From Myxococcales bacterium (GTDB lineage Bacteria; Myxococcota; Polyangia; Fen-1088): 9,917 nucleotides of DNA. The notes beneath the pieces are model-generated. The model was not told the origin of the DNA. It worked only from the letters and a program-made list of their open reading frames with translations, and searched no databases. Of this stretch, positions 6,764-9,917 are shown in pieces. Numbering within the stretch: position 1 is the stretch's first letter; every line of letters starts with the position of its first letter. A program made the translations under genes and the position numbers. Location: the NCBI GenBank assembly GCA_003155465.1, contig PMCR01000488.1:1-9917 (forward strand), in the 5' to 3' direction.

Positions 6764-7576
6764 ATGGGCTCGATATTCGATAGCGAGGCGTGCAGCGCTG
6801 CCCTCTTCTACCCTCGGTCAGACGACCGTCCCGGGCCAAGCTCGGCAAAGGATGTCTTCCTCGATGTGGAGGCCGGCGTGCGGCTGCATGCTCGCATTCA
6901 TCCCAACCCGCACGCGACGGCGGTGCTGATCCACTTTCACGGCAACGGCGAGGTGGTGGCGGACTATGATGGGTTTGCGTCGAACTTCGCCGCAGCCGGG
7001 GTGACTCTGGTTTCGGTCGACTACCGCGGTTACGGGAAGAGCACGGGGGCGCCGAACTACCGCACCTGTCTCGCCGACGCCCAGCGCGTGGTAGTCGAAT
7101 TCGACAGCCGCCTTGCTATCAGTGCAGAGCGCAGACTACCCCTCGTTGTGATGGGGCGCTCGCTCGGGGCAGTCTGCGCCGCCGAGGTAGCCGGCGCCCA
7201 TCTGCCCCAGGTTGACGGCATTGTGGTCGATAGTGGGCGCGCGACATTGGAGGCGATGGCCGAGCGTGGTGTTCCGGGAGGCGGGGCGCTGCTCGATGAG
7301 GCGGACTACGCGGCCTTCTGTCCTCTCCGAAAACATGCACGTTCGTCGCTTCCACTTCTCGTGTTGCACGGAGGTGCCGACAACATGATCCCGCCGTCCG
7401 AGGCGGAGCGGACTTTCGCCGCCTCGGGTGCGGTGGACCGCGAGTTGGTCGTGATCCCGGGCTGGGGGCACAATCAGGTGATGTGGGCCCCCGAATACTG
7501 GCAAGCAATAGCTCGGTTTGTGCGCCGGGTGGTGAAGGCAGACCTGTCCGGCGTCGGCAATCTGCAACCTCCGTGA
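6764..7576 (+). CDS. Alpha/beta hydrolase (serine hydrolase)
   Basis: A 270-residue alpha/beta-hydrolase-fold protein with no signal peptide, so probably cytoplasmic. Landmarks in order are: LIHFHGNGE (55-63), the His-Gly segment that usually helps build the oxyanion hole; DYRGYGKSTG (86-95), typical of this fold; GRSLGA (131-136), the nucleophile elbow with Ser133; LHGGADNMIPP (201-211), placing the acid at Asp206; and GWGHN (233-237), placing His236. The catalytic triad is complete, and the length fits small esterases and peptidase-S33-like hydrolases. The substrate cannot be told from sequence. The ATG at 6764 follows an in-frame TGA at 6752-6754 and is the only sensible start, but no clear Shine-Dalgarno precedes it. 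It is a stand-alone gene, divergent from the tandem-domain lipoprotein and followed by degraded DNA. Confidence 0.9.
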   Translation: MGSIFDSEACSAALFYPRSDDRPGPSSAKDVFLDVEAGVRLHARIHPNPHATAVLIHFHGNGEVVADYDGFASNFAAAGVTLVSVDYRGYGKSTGAPNYRTCLADAQRVVVEFDSRLAISAERRLPLVVMGRSLGAVCAAEVAGAHLPQVDGIVVDSGRATLEAMAERGVPGGGALLDEADYAAFCPLRKHARSSLPLLVLHGGADNMIPPSEAERTFAASGAVDRELVVIPGWGHNQVMWAPEYWQAIARFVRRVVKADLSGVGNLQPP

Positions 7577-7657
7577 AAACCCAACCGGCCACTTCGCAAG
7601 CGCCTGCTCCAAGGCCACGGCCACGCTTGCGCCGACCATGGGGTTGTTGCCCATGCC

Positions 7658-7673
7658 GCAATGACGCAATGAC
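7658..7673. repeat. Short tandem duplication GCAATGAC x2
   Basis: Two adjoining copies of GCAATGAC lie between the hydrolase gene and the transposase remnant. The surrounding stretch (7577-7694) shows no gene I can support. It may mark a rearrangement junction, but an 8-base duplication is weak evidence. Confidence 0.4.
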
Positions 7674-7694
7674 GGTGCCTGAGTCAGCTGCGGC

Positions 7695-7958
7695 TCAAGA
7701 CATTTGGGAGTTTTCTGGTTGCATCTGCAACACGCCGGAAATTGCGGAAGAATCCGGGATGGCTGGCGGCAACAGCAAGGTCGGCTTGCAGGTCTGACAA
7801 CTCAATTCTCTGTTTGCCTTCAGTCGAGCATTGCGCGCTCGCGCATGCCCGGCTGCGAGGTTGGCAGGGACTTGCTCGCCCCGCCCGAAGTACATTTCGT
7901 CGGGCGTCTGCCCGGCGAAGGCCGCGTGTGGAACTACGGTGTTGTGTTGCTCGACGTA
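7695..7958 (-). pseudogene. Transposase C-terminal remnant (IS3-like integrase type)
   Basis: An 87-codon minus-strand frame reads YVEQHNTVVPHAAFAGQTPD, then EMYFGRGEQVPANLAAGHAR, ending in ARNARLKANRELSCQTC plus an unconserved tail. The combination HN..PH.AF.GQTPDEMYFG with a basic ANR...C..C end is the C-terminus of a common integrase-core transposase group (IS3-like). A TGA codon directly precedes YVEQ, and the upstream frames (7959-8060) give no good match to the catalytic domain apart from a possible faint echo, so most of the gene is lost or decayed. This type differs from the fragment at 2895-3028: here the end of the protein survives, there the segment around the catalytic Glu. No terminal inverted repeat was found. 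Confidence 0.78.
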
Positions 7959-8032
7959 TCATGCCGAGCACTGGATTATGCCGAGCGGGATGGCCGCGCC
8001 CGACGAGGGTGTGCTTGTCGAGCGCAGCATAA

Positions 8033-8233
8033 TTGGAGCGCTTGGAGGAAGGCCAACAGGGCATCGGAGGGTCGGAGGCGGCCGTGCTTGGCAGCGTTCT
8101 TGGCGCCGTGACTCCTTGGACCATTTCCACGGACTTGGCTCTGGCGCCCGCAGATTCCGTGCCGATTGCCGACGCAGGGTTCACCTTTATGCTGCCCAGC
8201 CGCAGCGTCACGACCTTCGTCGGGGGTCCATAG
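8033..8233 (+). pseudogene. C-terminal fragment of a secreted glycoside hydrolase (GH30-like)
   Basis: An open stretch preceded by a TAA at 8030-8032 and ending in TAG at 8231. From about 8105 it reads AVTPWTISTDLALAP, then ADSVPIADAGFTFMLPSRSV and TTFVGGP. The pattern of TPW.TS...LA......I....FT..LP..SVTTFVG at a protein end is typical of the last beta strands of the C-terminal beta-sandwich in GH30-type and similar secreted glycoside hydrolases. The first 24 codons (8033-8104) do not look related, and there is no catalytic domain, signal peptide or start codon. It is thus a tail left by deletion or insertion. The family call rests on about 43 residues; other secreted carbohydrate-active enzymes with a similar end are possible. 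Confidence 0.5.
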
Positions 8234-8239
8234 CAAGAA

Positions 8240-8253
8240 GCTACACGCGTAGC
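8240..8253 (+). other. Small hairpin after the hydrolase remnant
   Basis: GCTAC-ACGC-GTAGC is a perfect 5-base stem with a 4-base loop, starting 6 bases after the TAG of the glycoside hydrolase remnant. It may be what is left of that gene's transcription stop. No T-run follows, so an active intrinsic terminator is not supported. Confidence 0.2.
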
Positions 8254-8321
8254 CCCTGCGGCGGCGCCAGCCCAAGAGTGAGGGTTGAATCCTGGTCGCA
8301 CAGGAGCAAACTGGGGGTCTT

Positions 8322-9863
8322 ATGTCGAAGCGTGTTTGTTCTCCTTCCTTGAAGCTGACCGTGCTGTCCGTGTTCGTCGTCGCCGCGGCTGCAGCCGGGT
8401 GCAGTCACGGCAGCAGAGTGAGCGGCACGGGTGGCAGCGGAGGCACGACGGGCAGCCTTGGAGGCGCGACCAGCTCGGGAGGCACGACGGGTAGCACCGG
8501 AGGCGCGACCAGCACCGGGGGCACGACGGCCAACACTGGAGGGAGCGTCAGCACGTCTGCGGGTGGGATCGGCACCAGCGGAGGCACGACCAGCACTGGG
8601 GGCACGACGGGCAGCACTGGTGGCGCGAGCAACTTCGGGGGCACGACCGGCGGCGCTGGTGGCGCGACTAGTCCCGGGGGCACGACCAGCACCAATGGGG
8701 GCACAGTCAGCTCCGGGGGCACGACCGGCGGCACTGGAGGCACGACCAGTCTCGGGGGCACCACGAGCGCCGCTGAGGGGACGAGCAGTTCCGGGGGCAC
8801 GACCGGCGGCACTGGAGGCGCGAGCAACTCCGGGGGCACGACGGGCAAGGGCGGCACGACCGGCGTGCTACAAGGAGTCTTTGTGGCGACGGGTAGCATG
8901 GCTGTGGCAAGGTGCAACCACACGGCGACGTTGTTGCCGGGCGGGAAGGTGCTCATCGTCGGCGGAGGGAGTGGGATTTTCGTGGCTGTCGCCAGCGCGG
9001 AGCTGTACGACCCAAGCACCGGGGCGTTCACAGCCACTGGCAGCATGAGCACGAAAAGGTGGAGGCACACGGCAACGTCGTTGCCAGACGGGAAGGTGCT
9101 CATTGCCGGTGGATTCGACGGCAACGACTATCCTGCGAGCGCGGAGCTATACGACCCGACAACTGGGACATTTGCCAGCACTGGCAACATGACGTCGGCG
9201 CGGGGGTTCCACACGGCGACGTTGTTGCCCAAAGGGACGGTGCTCATTGCCGGCGGCGAATCTCGCAGCGGGGTTCTCGCGAGCGCGGAGTTGTACGACC
9301 CGACGGCCGCGACATTCACTGCCACCGGCAGCATGTCCGTGGCACGGCTTAATCAGACTGCGACGTCGTTGCCGAACGGAAACGTGCTCATCACCGGCGG
9401 ACAGGGCCAATCCATCGTGCCTCTTGCGAACGCGGAGTTGTACGACCCAACCGCCGGGATATTCACTGCCACTGGCAGCATGGGCGTGGCGAGGGAAGAG
9501 CACACGGCGATCTTCTTGTTGCCGAGCGGGAAGGTGCTAATTGCCGGCGGGCTTTTCCTCACGAGCGCTGAGCTATATGACCCGGCGGTCGGGACATTCT
9601 CGGCTACCGGCAGCATGATCACGGCGAGGGCAGACCACACGGCGACCTTGTTGGACAACGGAAAGGTGCTCACGGCTGGTGGAGGCGTCGATGCCAGTTC
9701 GGAACTATACGTCCCAACCGCCGGGACATTTGCAGCAACCGGCAGCATGACCGTGAATAGGTATTCCCACACGGCGACGTTGCTGCTGAGCGGGAAGGTG
9801 CTCATCGCCGGCGGGACATCCGATGGCCTGACGGCTTTCGCGAGCGCGGAGCTATACCAATAG
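8322..9863 (+). CDS. Kelch-repeat lipoprotein with a Gly/Thr-rich stalk
   Basis: A 513-residue predicted lipoprotein. MSKRVCSPSLKLTVLSVFVV plus AAAAAGC gives a basic start, a hydrophobic core and lipobox AAGC, with lipidated Cys27. A Gly/Thr/Ser stalk spans about residues 32-185. The rest is seven Kelch-type repeats of about 44-49 residues with consensus F.ATGSM...R..HTATLL..GKVLIAGG...SAELYDP..G. Seven copies suit a seven-bladed beta-propeller. The last repeat stops at SAELYQ, lacking the final strand, while a spare VFVATGSM strand starts the array, as in velcro-closed propellers. Propellers of this kind usually bind proteins or glycans; the partner here is unknown. GGGGG at 8313-8317, 4 bases before the ATG, is a modest ribosome binding site. 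The stop lies 21 bases from the convergent tRNA gene. Confidence 0.92.
   Translation: MSKRVCSPSLKLTVLSVFVVAAAAAGCSHGSRVSGTGGSGGTTGSLGGATSSGGTTGSTGGATSTGGTTANTGGSVSTSAGGIGTSGGTTSTGGTTGSTGGASNFGGTTGGAGGATSPGGTTSTNGGTVSSGGTTGGTGGTTSLGGTTSAAEGTSSSGGTTGGTGGASNSGGTTGKGGTTGVLQGVFVATGSMAVARCNHTATLLPGGKVLIVGGGSGIFVAVASAELYDPSTGAFTATGSMSTKRWRHTATSLPDGKVLIAGGFDGNDYPASAELYDPTTGTFASTGNMTSARGFHTATLLPKGTVLIAGGESRSGVLASAELYDPTAATFTATGSMSVARLNQTATSLPNGNVLITGGQGQSIVPLANAELYDPTAGIFTATGSMGVAREEHTAIFLLPSGKVLIAGGLFLTSAELYDPAVGTFSATGSMITARADHTATLLDNGKVLTAGGGVDASSELYVPTAGTFAATGSMTVNRYSHTATLLLSGKVLIAGGTSDGLTAFASAELYQ
8415..8870 (+). repeat. Low-complexity Gly/Thr/Ser-coding stretch (stalk)
   Basis: Irregular repeats built from GGTTG, STGGAT and SGGTTG coding units, about 150 residues with almost no other amino acids. 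The bases repeat imperfectly with GGGGGCACGAC and GGAGGCACGAC as recurring blocks. It forms the flexible stalk between the lipid anchor and the propeller. Its antisense gives long Pro/Val-rich open frames that are not genes. Confidence 0.85.
8892..9860 (+). repeat. Seven tandem Kelch-coding repeats
   Basis: The recurring GGCAGCATG-type block (Gly-Ser-Met; Gly-Asn-Met in the third repeat) starts at 8892, 9039, 9183, 9327, 9474, 9609 and 9741. The spacings are 147, 144, 144, 147, 135 and 132 bases, all multiples of three, and the last unit is cut at 120. DNA identity between units is visible (GCGGAGCTATACGACCC and GGGAAGGTGCTCAT recur), which points to fairly recent duplication. Confidence 0.88.
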
Positions 9864-9884
9864 ACCCGACCGCGTGATAGGGGC

Positions 9885-9917
9885 TGGTGCCGGAGAAGGG
9901 AGTCGAACCCTTAAGCC
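9885..9917 (-). tRNA. 3' end of a tRNA gene (probably tRNA-Leu), partial
   Basis: On the minus strand the last 33 bases read as the end of a tRNA: T-arm stem AAGGG/CCCTT (9912-9908 and 9900-9896) around the loop TTCGACT, then acceptor strand CTCCGGC, discriminator A and an encoded CCA (9887-9885). The acceptor implies a 5' end of GCCGGAG, which with discriminator A suits tRNA-Leu. The anticodon lies beyond the window, so the isotype is an inference. Confidence 0.82.

Noticed and set aside
7577..7669. Minus-strand reading MGNNPMVGASVAVALEQALAKW downstream of the hydrolase
   Set aside because: It looks protein-like, but I cannot match it to a family, and the frame runs on as a shadow of the hydrolase gene.
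8415..8870. Regular short repeats considered as a CRISPR array
   Set aside because: The units are coding, contiguous and lack unique spacers of constant length.
8405..9124. Long minus-strand open frame of Pro/Val-rich protein opposite the Kelch lipoprotein stalk
   Set aside because: It is the antisense of GGC/ACG-type low-complexity codons, with no start signal or motif. The same effect occurs opposite 890-1138 and 2115-2549.

Overview
The window is GC-rich DNA, most likely from a myxobacterium-type bacterium (phylum Myxococcota, possibly Polyangiales). This rests on four predicted exported lipoproteins, three of which join a lipoprotein signal peptide to a long Gly/Ser/Thr-rich linker and then a Cys-rich or beta-propeller module. 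That design is common in myxobacterial genomes. No ribosomal or other taxonomic marker is present, so the assignment is an inference.

Layout, left to right. (1) 153-1562 (+): lipoprotein with a Kazal-type protease-inhibitor motif and a second Cys-rich domain. (2) 1631-2848 (-): Cys-rich lipoprotein convergent with the first, with a near-perfect Shine-Dalgarno. (3) 2849-3181: its upstream region, which holds a frameshifted scrap of an integrase-core transposase. (4) 3182-4789 (+): a divergent adenylate-forming enzyme related to phenylacetate-CoA ligase/LuxE. (5) 4790-5188: no intact gene, but the end of what looks like a decayed convergent gene. (6) 5189-6343 (-): a lipoprotein built from two tandem copies of a domain of about 140 residues that I do not recognise. 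(7) 6344-6763: a divergent regulatory region with an operator-like palindrome. (8) 6764-7576 (+): an alpha/beta hydrolase with a complete Ser-Asp-His triad. (9) 7577-8321: a gene graveyard with the C-terminus of a different transposase (-) and the C-terminus of a secreted glycoside-hydrolase-like protein (+). (10) 8322-9863 (+): a lipoprotein with a low-complexity stalk and seven Kelch repeats forming a probable seven-bladed propeller. (11) 9885-9917 (-): the 3' end of a tRNA gene running off the window, probably tRNA-Leu.

The genes do not form an operon. Neighbouring intact genes mostly alternate strand, and the shared theme is surface display: proteins tethered to a membrane and held out on flexible stalks. 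The two enzymes are stand-alone and no pathway can be drawn from this window. Three or four gene fragments from unrelated families, plus the tRNA end, mark this as accessory, rearranged DNA. I found no CRISPR array, toxin-antitoxin pair or recognisable defence system. The best candidates for something undescribed are the tandem-domain lipoprotein and the divergent ligase.
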